This document shows positions 42,273 through 50,934 of a stretch of 64,000 nt of DNA, piece after piece (within the stretch, counting starts at the first letter, position 1; each line of letters opens with the position of its first letter). The DNA is from UBA4416 sp048498515 (GTDB taxonomy: Bacteria > Bacteroidota > Bacteroidia > B-17B0 > Aurantibacillaceae): contig JBEHXV010000003.1 in assembly GCA_048498515.1 (NCBI GenBank), positions 62,001 to 126,000 of the forward strand. Direction: 5' to 3'. A model generated the notes under the pieces. The model did no database searches, was not told the origin of the DNA, and saw nothing but the letters and a program-made list of their open reading frames with translations. The position numbers and the translations under genes were made by a program.

Positions 42273-43364
42273 TTATTTTGCCAGGAATTCTAAAATACGC
42301 AGCGTAGAGTTGCCATCCCAGAACTTTGGAATTTTTCCTTTTTTATAGGTTCCCTGTTCAATCTCAGAAATATAATGCCTTATTTTTTCTAACTCGAAAG
42401 GCACTAAGGTATTGGTACCTTCGGTAACGGTTACGGGCCTTTCGGTATTTGGCCGAAGCGTTAAGCAAGGGATCCCGACAAAGGTCGACTCTTCCTGGAT
42501 GCCACCACTATCCGTTACAATAAATTTACTGTATTTGATCAATTTTTGAAATGCAAAATAATCCAGTGGTTCGGTGAGAATAAGATTTTTATTGCCGGTA
42601 AATTCTTCTTTTAGGCCGAATTCCTCCAGTCGCTTAAGCGTTCGTGGATGAATGGGAAATACGACCTTGTATTTTTGTAAAAGCTCTTTAGTTAGCTCAT
42701 GTAATTTTTTAAGGCCCGCTTCATTATCAACGGTAGCAGGACGGTGCATGGTCATGAGCACATAGTCATTACTCCCAAGACCCAATGTCTTCATAATATC
42801 CGATTGTTCTATATCATTGGTAAAGGCAACCAGCGTATCAATCATGGTATTGCCTGAATAAAGGATCCTGTCTTCACCAACACCTTCTTTTTTCAGGTTT
42901 TCATCGCCGCTTGGTTCGGTTACAAAAAAAAGATCGGCCAGTTTATCCGTTACTAACCTGTTATGCTCTTCGGGCATGGTTAAATCAAAGCTTCGAAGCC
43001 CGCTTTCAATATGAGCCAGTTTAATTCCCATTTTATTGGCAGTAACCGACGCGGCCAGGGTAGAGTTCACATCGCCCACCACAAGCATTATATCAGGTTT
43101 GTAGGTCGTATTAATCAGTTCTTCCAGGCGGATCATAATTTCCGCTATCTGCGAGTTGGGAGAACCGTTGGCGATGTTTAAAAAATAATCAGGCGTCAAT
43201 TTAAACTGCTCAAAAAAAACATCGGCCATTTTAGCGTCATAATGCTGTCCTGTGTGAACTATTTTGATATCCAGTGACGGAAATCTTTTCAGCAGGGTTT
43301 TAAATTGTGTCACCTTTATAAAATTAGGCCGGGTGCCAACAACAATCAAAATATTTTTTTTCAT
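42273..43364 (-). CDS. wecB: UDP-N-acetylglucosamine 2-epimerase, non-hydrolysing
   Basis: 363 residues. It starts KKNILIVVGTRPNFIKVTQF and contains HTGQHYDAKMADVFFEQF, MLVVGDVNSTLAASV, HIESGLRSFDLTMPEEHNR, VTDSGGIQEESTFVGIPCLTLR and a terminal GNSTLRILEFL, all hallmarks of WecB. The enzyme interconverts UDP-GlcNAc and UDP-ManNAc in the cytoplasm. The hydrolysing form used for sialic acid (NeuC) is related, but this sequence looks like WecB. In the present cluster it could supply UDP-ManNAc for direct incorporation. A one-gap arrangement with the GT genes on both sides (1 and 4 nt) supports an operon. Confidence 0.9.
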   Translation of the reverse strand: MKKNILIVVGTRPNFIKVTQFKTLLKRFPSLDIKIVHTGQHYDAKMADVFFEQFKLTPDYFLNIANGSPNSQIAEIMIRLEELINTTYKPDIMLVVGDVNSTLAASVTANKMGIKLAHIESGLRSFDLTMPEEHNRLVTDKLADLFFVTEPSGDENLKKEGVGEDRILYSGNTMIDTLVAFTNDIEQSDIMKTLGLGSNDYVLMTMHRPATVDNEAGLKKLHELTKELLQKYKVVFPIHPRTLKRLEEFGLKEEFTGNKNLILTEPLDYFAFQKLIKYSKFIVTDSGGIQEESTFVGIPCLTLRPNTERPVTVTEGTNTLVPFELEKIRHYISEIEQGTYKKGKIPKFWDGNSTLRILEFLAK

Positions 43365-43368
43365 ACGT

Positions 43369-44652
43369 TTAAATTAATAATTTTTCAAATTCCGATGTCA
43401 GGTATTCCACGTTGAAAACCTGCGCGTTGAAATTTTCATTAAACACAACTTCTTTCCGTTCAGTTTCTCCTAAAAGCCTGTCCATATCCTGTTCTAATGT
43501 ATCAGGTCTTATGGCATAACCCAACCCATTCTCAAGCAAAAAATCAGAAATAGCGCCATTGTTGGAAAAATGGACGATGGGCTTTCTTATAGAAATGTAC
43601 TCGTAAAACTTGGTGTTAAAATTCGACGCGTGATTAGGAGCCGTAAACAACATGCAATAATCGGCATTGGATAACTTCTGTTTCACCAAAGCCAGTTTTT
43701 GAAATCCATGAAGATGAATGCACTCCATACGATGTTGTTTTATAAGTTTCTCCAATTTATCGTCTATTTTTCCATAAAAGTCAAAACTCAACTTTTTGAA
43801 TAAGCCGGGCTTATTGGACCTTAACTCATTTAAATAGTTAAGGAAGGGCACAAATAAATACTCCAGATCTGGATAAAGCGTGCCGGCCAGCACAAAGGTG
43901 ATGCTGTCGTTTTTTGCAGCGCTATTAGTACTCACCGGGTTCTCATCGCTATCATATCCATTGATGATGGTTGAGAATTTTTGAGCCATAGCCGGGTATT
44001 TTACTTTAAAAATTTCGGTTAAATAATCGTTTGCTGAAATAACATGATTGGCCTGGGTAACAACTTCCTGCTCCATCATTTTTTCAAACGCCATGCGTTT
44101 ATCCGACAAGGAGTCAAATCCTAAAAAAGATGTGTTATCCGTCCAGGGGTCCCTGAAATCAATAATCAGGTTTATGTTTCCTATTTCTTTTTTCAGGATC
44201 GCCATAAAATAGAATAACCTGAATGGAGGCCCGGAAACAACCACATTTTTAATTTCATTTTCAATAATGATCTTTTTGACATCTTTTAGAACTGTCTTTT
44301 TCCAAAAAAACGACCTGTCGTAAAATGTGCCCTTTGAGAAAATTTTAAAGAAAAACAGCCAAAAACGGTACTGCAATTTTTCAATAAGTGTTTTTGGATT
44401 TGAAATATAAACTTCGGGATAAAAGACGTTTTGAGTGTAGTTGATAATATTAGGAGCCTGCACATCTCCTATCCATTCGGAAATGCCTGAAGAAGTATTA
44501 AGATTTGAAACAACATGGAGCCGGTAATTCTTTCTTGAAAGAAATTTAGCGAACTTAGCCCAACGGCGGCCACCAACTCCAGGGTTTGGAGGAAATGAAT
44601 AACAAAGTACCAGGATATCCTTCATCGCTTTATGAGCTTGCTCTTTTTGCAT
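43369..44652 (-). CDS. Glycosyltransferase, GT4-like
   Basis: 427 residues. The N-terminal part has ILVLCYSFPPNPGVGGRRWAKFAKFL, the acceptor-side loop seen in a family of Bacteroidota glycosyltransferases. The C-terminal part has FVLAGTLYPDLEYLFVPFL, FDFYGKIDDKLEKLI, and NADYCMLFTAPNHASNFNTKFYEYISIRKPIV as donor region. The start at 44652 overlaps the upstream stop (TAATG). The Met at 44625 (KDILVLCYS) sits closer to the first strand and is an equally good start. Sugar specificity is unknown. Confidence 0.78.
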   Translation of the reverse strand: MQKEQAHKAMKDILVLCYSFPPNPGVGGRRWAKFAKFLSRKNYRLHVVSNLNTSSGISEWIGDVQAPNIINYTQNVFYPEVYISNPKTLIEKLQYRFWLFFFKIFSKGTFYDRSFFWKKTVLKDVKKIIIENEIKNVVVSGPPFRLFYFMAILKKEIGNINLIIDFRDPWTDNTSFLGFDSLSDKRMAFEKMMEQEVVTQANHVISANDYLTEIFKVKYPAMAQKFSTIINGYDSDENPVSTNSAAKNDSITFVLAGTLYPDLEYLFVPFLNYLNELRSNKPGLFKKLSFDFYGKIDDKLEKLIKQHRMECIHLHGFQKLALVKQKLSNADYCMLFTAPNHASNFNTKFYEYISIRKPIVHFSNNGAISDFLLENGLGYAIRPDTLEQDMDRLLGETERKEVVFNENFNAQVFNVEYLTSEFEKLLI

Positions 44653-45569
44653 TAAGGTTGCTGATTAGCGGCATCTACGTTATAGATTGTAATGTTTTTT
44701 TTATGAAGTTTTTCAAGTTCACTAATCAGTAGATCCGATCTCACAGACCAAACCGAACCTTGCCCGATAGGGACTTTTACAGAAAGATTATTCTTCTCAA
44801 AATGCCTTGCAAAAAAATCTTCAATAAGCTTGTCCTTTACTTTATCGATCCTGTTTTTATGAAAGTCGGGATTATGGCAAAGGAACGTGGAAGAAGTAAC
44901 TTCTCCGCTTTCCAGCTTATACCTTGCCGGCATCCTGTCTTTAAGGTACACCTCCGGAAATAAATGCAGGTTCAGGTCTTCGTACACATGATAAAATGTA
45001 ACCGGACCATAACTGATGCCGATTCCTACAATTTTTCCTTTCAGCGATAAAAATTTCCCAAACGGAGTGGCTTCTCCAAAATTTGTTTCTGCCTTATAAT
45101 GTCCTTCTGTTATAAATTTAGCATTCTTTCCCCAGGCGGCAACCGAATGGGTTGGGTGTATGCTTCTATATGCATCTTTTCCCTCCCAAAAAACATTGGT
45201 GATTTTACCCGTGGTAGCAACGCTCTTTTCACGATCAAAAATAGAATGTTCATCGGCCAGCGTCTGGTACATCGATCCGTTAATTGTAAAGGCAGGAAAA
45301 ACAAGGGTGCCTTCTTCTCCTACCACCTCTTTTAAGGCATTAATAATATCTACAGCACCATTTTCAATATAGCCAAGGCTTCTTAAGGAGGAATGAACGA
45401 ACAGCACATCTCCCTTAACAAAACCGGCTTTCTTAAAGCCTTCCACCAAAGCGTTTACATCCAATCCCACAGCATTTTTTTTAAAGGCTTCAAATTTCCG
45501 CGCCTTGGAAAAGCGCCTTACAATTGCCTTTAAAGAATCCGGGATCAGTTTACTGAGATACTTTTTCAT
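44652..45569 (-). CDS. AAC(3)-family N-acetyltransferase-like protein
   Basis: 305 residues matching the aminoglycoside 3-N-acetyltransferase fold: VKGDVLFVHSSLRSLGYIENG, EEGTLVFPAFT, the SIHPTHSVAAWGKNA block with the catalytic-type His, and FLSLKGKIVGIGISY. Family members in polysaccharide loci are not resistance enzymes but probably N-acylate an amino sugar. Because the cluster makes nonulosonate-type and amino sugars, an acyl-CoA-dependent N-acylation is the likely role. An N-terminal basic stretch (1-45) precedes the domain. It overlaps its neighbours by 4 and 1 nt. Confidence 0.85.
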   Translation of the reverse strand: MKKYLSKLIPDSLKAIVRRFSKARKFEAFKKNAVGLDVNALVEGFKKAGFVKGDVLFVHSSLRSLGYIENGAVDIINALKEVVGEEGTLVFPAFTINGSMYQTLADEHSIFDREKSVATTGKITNVFWEGKDAYRSIHPTHSVAAWGKNAKFITEGHYKAETNFGEATPFGKFLSLKGKIVGIGISYGPVTFYHVYEDLNLHLFPEVYLKDRMPARYKLESGEVTSSTFLCHNPDFHKNRIDKVKDKLIEDFFARHFEKNNLSVKVPIGQGSVWSVRSDLLISELEKLHKKNITIYNVDAANQQP

Positions 45570-46600
45570 AAATTACGATTCAGATCATTAAATCCCACCG
45601 AATTGACATCATACTGCTTTGAAAGTTTTTTAACAAAAAGGTTCATCGCTCCAATTGCTTTATGATCGATACACTTTGGATGATTTAAGATGGAAACGAT
45701 CACATCCTTGTTTCCTATTTCCCTGATATGCTTTTTGACAAGCAACATAAAGTAATCTACCTGGCTGGCGTCTGTATAATCAAAACTAATTGTTAATGGC
45801 CGGTCGTATGCAAAATCGCTATTGTAAATTGATTTTCCTCTTTTAGCCGATGGCTCAAAAACAGTTTTATTCGCATTAAGCAATCTCCTGATCTTTAACA
45901 ACACTTTATCGAAAACCGATATGCTATTTTTAACGACTGATAAAGTAGGCACTTCATACATAGCTGTTTTTTCTCCCTCGTCCTTAATAAATGAATGTGA
46001 AAAAATTGGCCACTGATAGGACTTCGTACAATTGTAAAAGCTATAGTTCAGCTCTTTCGATTTTACCGAAGAATTTGGCAGAATGCTGGCATCGAAGCTA
46101 AAGCTATGTTTTTCAAGTTGCTGTATCAATTCCCGTTCATAGGGCTGCAACATAAGGGCGCCTGCACGGTAACAAGTAGTTTTACCAAAATGGGTATTAA
46201 AAAAAGACATTGCTTCATCAAAAAGAAAATTCGCTTTTTCCAATCCCAGGTTCTTTATTTGCAAAGAATACGAAAAATTAGTCAGGTCGAATACCCATTT
46301 ATTGTTTTTAGGGTCCCAATGCGAATCGTACCAATGTGGATGATAATGAAACTGAAGCTCGTGTCCTTTGACCTGTAATGACTTTAACTGATCGGTAAAT
46401 GCTTTAAAGGTTTCTTCCTTATATTTCTTCAAAGCCTGAAGGAAAGCCACATCCACAAAGAAAACGAGTTTCAATGAAGGGTCCGATCTCAAGATCAGAT
46501 CTTCTGTTGGTTGAAGCAATACATGTATATCATCTGTAAAGTTCTCACCAAAAAAGATCTCATAATCAAAGGTCAGTAGTAAATTAATCTTCATTGACAA
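45566..46600 (-). CDS. Polysaccharide deacetylase-like protein
   Basis: 344 residues. It starts INLLLTFDYEIFFGENF, with D12 in the place of the catalytic Asp of NodB-type deacetylases. The second motif, GHELQFHYHPHW, supplies metal-binding histidines. The rest, to about 340, would complete a beta/alpha barrel. I infer N- or O-deacetylation of a glycan or of its lipid-linked precursor in the cytoplasm, since no signal peptide is visible. Its stop overlaps the AAC(3)-like start (ATGA). An acetylation-deacetylation pair in adjacent genes is notable. ATG 46594 (third codon) is an alternative start. Confidence 0.75.
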   Translation of the reverse strand: MSMKINLLLTFDYEIFFGENFTDDIHVLLQPTEDLILRSDPSLKLVFFVDVAFLQALKKYKEETFKAFTDQLKSLQVKGHELQFHYHPHWYDSHWDPKNNKWVFDLTNFSYSLQIKNLGLEKANFLFDEAMSFFNTHFGKTTCYRAGALMLQPYERELIQQLEKHSFSFDASILPNSSVKSKELNYSFYNCTKSYQWPIFSHSFIKDEGEKTAMYEVPTLSVVKNSISVFDKVLLKIRRLLNANKTVFEPSAKRGKSIYNSDFAYDRPLTISFDYTDASQVDYFMLLVKKHIREIGNKDVIVSILNHPKCIDHKAIGAMNLFVKKLSKQYDVNSVGFNDLNRNL

Positions 46601-46608
46601 TATATGCC

Positions 46609-47301
46609 TTAGTGCCCGATCTCTTTTAAAAATTCAGGTGTTTTATGAAACAAATGTGCCAGGGATTTTAATTTACCGGAAGGCATGTTCCACCATTCCG
46701 ATTTAAGAAGGCGTTTGATCGTTTCTTCATCAAAGCGGTAGCGTATAATTTTTGCAGGAACACCCGCTACAATGGCATAAGGAGGAACATCTTTTGCAAC
46801 TACTGCTCCGGCACCCACAACGGCACCTACTCCAATTTTAACTCCTTTCAACACAATCACATTGGCCGAGATCAATACATCGGCAGCTATTTCAACATAA
46901 TTTTCGGCATTCTCATTGTAGGTATCAGCCGGGATCCATCCCCTTCTTTTTGCAAAAAATATCGCATTGGTCCCCACATGTTCCAGCGGGTGGCTGTTCA
47001 ATCCTATTTTAACCCCATTGGATATGCTGCTAAAGGGTCCTATTGCCCGGCATTGTACAATTTCTGTATTCCAACCTATGTACACGCCTTTTCCAAGTTC
47101 CTTTAAATGTTCAGAAATAGTGACATTCCGTTCTATCTTTACATCTTCCTTAATCAAATTTTCAATAGATGCCGGCAGAATAGATTTCACACTTGCATGA
47201 ACAAATCTTTTCGGGTACATGAAATTCAGCTTGATGCTGCTTTTAAAAGTCATCAATCGCTCTCTGAAATATTTTCGTGTCAAGTAAAACATAAAGATCA
47301 A
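46609..47301 (-). CDS. Hexapeptide-repeat (left-handed beta-helix) acyltransferase
   Basis: 230 residues. From about 75 onward the sequence shows hexapeptide repeats (VYIGWNTEIVQCRAIGPFSSISNGVKIG) and the active-site-type region with a His in LNSHPLEHVG. The C-terminal coil reads VGAVVGAGAVVAKDVPPYAIVAGVPAKII, the hallmark of XAT/CatB-type O-acetyltransferases. It probably acetylates a sugar hydroxyl or amino group with acetyl-CoA. The first 30 residues are basic and hydrophobic and not part of the helix; the start may be further in. It overlaps the upstream gene by 4 nt. Confidence 0.88.
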   Translation of the reverse strand: MIFMFYLTRKYFRERLMTFKSSIKLNFMYPKRFVHASVKSILPASIENLIKEDVKIERNVTISEHLKELGKGVYIGWNTEIVQCRAIGPFSSISNGVKIGLNSHPLEHVGTNAIFFAKRRGWIPADTYNENAENYVEIAADVLISANVIVLKGVKIGVGAVVGAGAVVAKDVPPYAIVAGVPAKIIRYRFDEETIKRLLKSEWWNMPSGKLKSLAHLFHKTPEFLKEIGH

Positions 47302-48698
47302 TTCACACTATGAACCGGTAGTACCTTTTGTAAAACCGATTTGTTAAAATTAGCATAAAATTCAATAGTATTATTCACTGATTTTAACGACGACAGTTTG
47401 TCCAGGGGATTTTCAGTTAGTTCCAGTATGTTGGCGGCGCCCGAAGAGGTAACTGCCTGAACATAGTCCGAATACAGATCGATGTTTAACGCAAATGCCG
47501 GTTTTCCAAGCCTCGCCGCGTCAAATATCGTGGTTGAGAAAATGGTCACAATAAATTCCGATCTCAGGATCCAGGCATCCAGGTTCTCATTGCTTATATC
47601 AACATTTTCCAAAGGCTCAAGTGCCGAATACTCGCTGGTGTTTTCCGCCGGATGAAGCTTAACAACAATATGCCAGTCTGAATTTAATTTTGGGCTTAAG
47701 CCTTTTACAAAATCAACAAACCAGGTACTCGCCGAATTTTGGGTAGTTACCAAAATGATCTTTTTGTCGCTTAAACTAATTTTATTCACTATTTCCCTGT
47801 TTGGGTTTTCGTAATGATAATAGCCCAATTTATGAATAGCGTTTGCCGCATATTCCGACCCTTGCAGTAAAACATCTTTCCAGTATTCGCCATACACCAA
47901 TATGGTATCGGGGAACAGGGCCTTATTAATGATACCCGAAACCTGTTTGGGAAAGACGTAAAAAATATCTTCTTTCGCTATCAGGCCATGTTGCAGTTCG
48001 TTAACAGGCACATTGTTTTTTTTACACGCCAAAATAAACGCTTCATTATGATAATGACAGATCAGGAGCGAGGATGTGAATTTTCTTTTCTTTAAAAGCA
48101 AATCATACCTTAAATAATCCATATAAAACAAGAACGAAGCCGCTTTTATATTCTCCAGTTCCGGTTTAGTCCACGTCGAAAGCATGTAATCTGTCCTTAA
48201 CCACTTTCTGATAGCCAGAAAAAGGCTCACATTATAAGAAGAAAACACATTGAGCCCAATTGCCAGATCTGAAAGCTCTATGTCTGTTTCAACCTTTGTG
48301 CTTTTGTGTTTATTGAGATAAAAAAAATGCCCCCTGCCAAATTCTTCGAAGATCTTCTGAAAGTAAAGCGAATAGTGCTTGTCATTAATCGCAACAGCTC
48401 TGTCGGAAAAACCTACAATGCACTTGGCTGTATTATGGTTTGCAATTTTACGATTTTGAGTTTTTCTTTTTTTTAAATCGGAGATCAACCGGAATATAAA
48501 ATACACATAAGCCGCTACAACAGGTCTGTCAAAATAATGGACGATTTTACTCCGTGAGGTAAATTTGACCTTTAATCCTTCCAGGACTATTTTTAACAGA
48601 TTGATGTCAAGAACGTTGAAAGATGTACCGTCTCCCGCGCGCGAATAAAAACTTTCCTTAAACTCCCGAAATGTGCTATCGAATCCCTGGTGCGACAT
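47298..48698 (-). CDS. GT-B glycosyltransferase-like protein with HP and S motifs
   Basis: 466 residues and no exact family name. Landmarks are ELQHG (H237), VKLHPAE (H349-P350) and FSTTIFDAARLGKPAF (S388). The order QHG ... HP ... S(T) followed by xxAxxxGxPxx is the layout of CMP-sugar-using GT-B enzymes such as KpsC/KpsS-type Kdo transferases and bacterial polysialyltransferases. Since a NeuB-like synthase and an SpsF-like cytidylyltransferase lie 8 kb upstream in the same run, I infer that it transfers the nonulosonate from its CMP form. It overlaps both neighbours (4 and 1 nt). Confidence 0.65.
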   Translation of the reverse strand: MSHQGFDSTFREFKESFYSRAGDGTSFNVLDINLLKIVLEGLKVKFTSRSKIVHYFDRPVVAAYVYFIFRLISDLKKRKTQNRKIANHNTAKCIVGFSDRAVAINDKHYSLYFQKIFEEFGRGHFFYLNKHKSTKVETDIELSDLAIGLNVFSSYNVSLFLAIRKWLRTDYMLSTWTKPELENIKAASFLFYMDYLRYDLLLKKRKFTSSLLICHYHNEAFILACKKNNVPVNELQHGLIAKEDIFYVFPKQVSGIINKALFPDTILVYGEYWKDVLLQGSEYAANAIHKLGYYHYENPNREIVNKISLSDKKIILVTTQNSASTWFVDFVKGLSPKLNSDWHIVVKLHPAENTSEYSALEPLENVDISNENLDAWILRSEFIVTIFSTTIFDAARLGKPAFALNIDLYSDYVQAVTSSGAANILELTENPLDKLSSLKSVNNTIEFYANFNKSVLQKVLPVHSVN

Positions 48699-49984
48699 TA
48701 CAGTGCCAAGACTCCTTTTTGAATTAACAACTCAATTTCGCTATCCAGATCAAGAATATTGAGATTATAACGTTCGCAAAATTCCAGCAGACTGGTTTTG
48801 CCATCCATGTAATTAATTAAGCGCATTCGTGTGGATAATTGCTGTGGCATGGTTAGGGCACCACTCAAATCCTCGTATAAACCTCTTTTTCCCATATTGG
48901 GTTCACAAAAACGAATGGTGTTTTCATAATACCTGTTGAGCTCAAGTGCCCTGGCAATTGAAAAATATAGATCAATGGTTTCGTTCATAGCATCAAAGGA
49001 AACAAGTTGCTTGTTATCCAGCGATGTATGATACTCGGGATACTCATGATACTTGGAGCGCATGAGTGACCCTACCGGCAAATTAAATCCCGGTGAACAG
49101 TATTGCCTTTCGTCACTACCCAACGGATCGAAAGGAATAGCTGAATATGTTTTGCCTGAATGTTTTAGCACATGCAAGGCTACTTCATCGGCAACAGAAT
49201 TTTCCTGCCGGCTTTTCTTAAATACAAATGACTTATTGGTACCACAGCAGGTTAATACATAGCCCGCTTTCACATGCTTAAGCACGTTTTCTTTATTATT
49301 AGACAAAAAAGCAATTGTTCCTATTGTTTCAGGAGCAATTACAAAACGGTATGTATAGCGGCGCCTGGGCATAGAGGCTATTAAACGGTATAAAAAGCTC
49401 AATACGAGCGGGCCGCTCAACTCATTGTTAGCCATGCTTGGATGGCAGAGGTAAGACGAAAAGAGGATCTCTTCGCTTGTTTCGCCTTTCAAAACACAAT
49501 CGCCGTAAGTTAATGCCCCTGCTTTAAGTTCCGAATCAATAACAACTTTATAAGTTCCCGTCTTTGGTAAGGTATCAAATTCTTTTTTACTTAAACAAAA
49601 GCCCCATTTTTCCCTATAATAAGAGGTAATGTAGGGAATGGCTTCCGGTAAACGTTCGAGCGTATATAAATGTTTTGTTAACTCCTCATAACTTATTTCC
49701 TGGTTAACCGGGGTTGAATAATTGACAACATGAAGATTATTGATCTTAAAGTCGCAAATCTTTTTCCCTTCCGGAGTAATAACATAAGCATCATTTATAT
49801 TCCATTCGTTTGGAATGACCCAGTCAAAAACAGCTGTCCCGCTTGGAACTTCTGTGAGTTTTAAGGGGATAATATCGGAAAGGATCCTGAAGCTCTCTCT
49901 TAAACCATTGCCCGTAATACTTCTACAAATAGGCCAAAGCCTGTCAAAATAAAGCTCTATGTCTTTCGGATTGATTGATCTCAT
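48698..49984 (-). CDS. DUF4910/DUF2172 aminopeptidase-like protein
   Basis: 428 residues. It begins with DIELYFDRLWPICRSITGNGLRESF and contains FSSYLCHPSMANNELSGPLVLSFL at about 175-198, with H181. This is the signature of the DUF4910 family, related to M28 zinc aminopeptidases, with a small inserted beta domain (about 50-110) and a C-terminal winged-helix (about 370-428). Members are frequent in surface-polysaccharide loci and are thought to be metal-dependent, but their substrates are unknown to me. Next to the SGNH/MBOAT genes it could remove or trim an aminoacyl decoration. That is inference only. It overlaps the SGNH gene by 4 nt. Confidence 0.82.
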   Translation of the reverse strand: MRSINPKDIELYFDRLWPICRSITGNGLRESFRILSDIIPLKLTEVPSGTAVFDWVIPNEWNINDAYVITPEGKKICDFKINNLHVVNYSTPVNQEISYEELTKHLYTLERLPEAIPYITSYYREKWGFCLSKKEFDTLPKTGTYKVVIDSELKAGALTYGDCVLKGETSEEILFSSYLCHPSMANNELSGPLVLSFLYRLIASMPRRRYTYRFVIAPETIGTIAFLSNNKENVLKHVKAGYVLTCCGTNKSFVFKKSRQENSVADEVALHVLKHSGKTYSAIPFDPLGSDERQYCSPGFNLPVGSLMRSKYHEYPEYHTSLDNKQLVSFDAMNETIDLYFSIARALELNRYYENTIRFCEPNMGKRGLYEDLSGALTMPQQLSTRMRLINYMDGKTSLLEFCERYNLNILDLDSEIELLIQKGVLAL

Positions 49985-50934
49985 TTTTTTGATAGTAAAT
50001 TATCGTGCTTTAAGGTGGCAATCAAAGCATGGTTAAATATACCGACACCTGCACTGTTTAAATGTGAATCATCATAAAAATGATACGGTGTATTGATTGA
50101 ATCGCATTTGCTGAAATCGTAAAATGGAAGTTCGTTCTTTTCGATAGCCGGCTTAAGCTTTCCAACAAAATCATGATGGATGGAATAATTGTAAAAATAA
50201 GATACCGGTGAATACACAAACACTACTTTTAAGTGCCTTTCTGTGCAGAGATCAATAATCTTCCAAAAATAGTCAACCTGCTCCTCATCGATCTCCAGTT
50301 TTTTATGTTTTATTTTTTTGCCGGCAAAGAAATCATGTTGTTGTTTCTTGCTTAAACTATCGTCTTTTATGGAATAGCCTTTTCCCGAATAATCTTCTTT
50401 TGAAAAATAAGGTTGGTCATTTTCAGTCAAACAACGCAAAGCGGCGATGTTTAATGTCCTGATATCCTTATTATGAATTGCCACATCATAGGCTGCGGAA
50501 GGGTCATTCAGATTTTCAACCAGGTCGGAAGAAGACTCCAGTTGATTTTTGGTGAAGGCCCCTGCAAATACATCAACGATCAGTAATTTACAATTCCCTG
50601 GATTAAGGTAATGCTTAATGATAAAATAGGTGTTTTTAATGGATTGCGCCGAGGTTCCTAAATTAAAACAATTGTAGCCGGCCGAATCAAATATAAAGGG
50701 TGAATAGCCCCTGTAGGCGCGTGACGAACCGGTTATGACCACATCATACGTTGTTGTTTTTGAGAATTCCTTATATTTCTCATAAGTATCACCGCCTTTC
50801 CAGTTATAATAATTATTGGTAATGTAGATGGCGGGTTTCCCATTGTATGGAATGGTTTTTAAAACAAACATTCCCAGGATATACAAAACAAGCACCGTAA
50901 AAAAAGAAAGAAGGATATGGCGAATGATGGTCAT
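49981..50934 (-). CDS. Membrane-anchored SGNH-type protein (DltD/AlgJ-like)
   Basis: 317 residues. One N-terminal membrane helix (about 7-27) is followed by a soluble, periplasm-facing domain. The SGNH block I serine lies in ITGSSRAYRGYS (G69-S70-S71). The block V dyad is in DDSHLNSAG, with D288 and H291 in DxxH spacing. Proteins of this design (DltD, AlgJ/AlgX, PatB) accept an acyl group moved across the membrane by an MBOAT and place it on a glycan. The MBOAT gene lies directly upstream with a 1-nt overlap. I infer that it is the last, periplasmic step of the dlt-like module. Confidence 0.75.
   Translation of the reverse strand: MTIIRHILLSFFTVLVLYILGMFVLKTIPYNGKPAIYITNNYYNWKGGDTYEKYKEFSKTTTYDVVITGSSRAYRGYSPFIFDSAGYNCFNLGTSAQSIKNTYFIIKHYLNPGNCKLLIVDVFAGAFTKNQLESSSDLVENLNDPSAAYDVAIHNKDIRTLNIAALRCLTENDQPYFSKEDYSGKGYSIKDDSLSKKQQHDFFAGKKIKHKKLEIDEEQVDYFWKIIDLCTERHLKVVFVYSPVSYFYNYSIHHDFVGKLKPAIEKNELPFYDFSKCDSINTPYHFYDDSHLNSAGVGIFNHALIATLKHDNLLSKK

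Noticed and set aside
44652..45569. Aminoglycoside resistance gene
   Set aside because: The AAC(3)-like fold is clear, but the position deep in a polysaccharide run argues for sugar acylation, not drug resistance.
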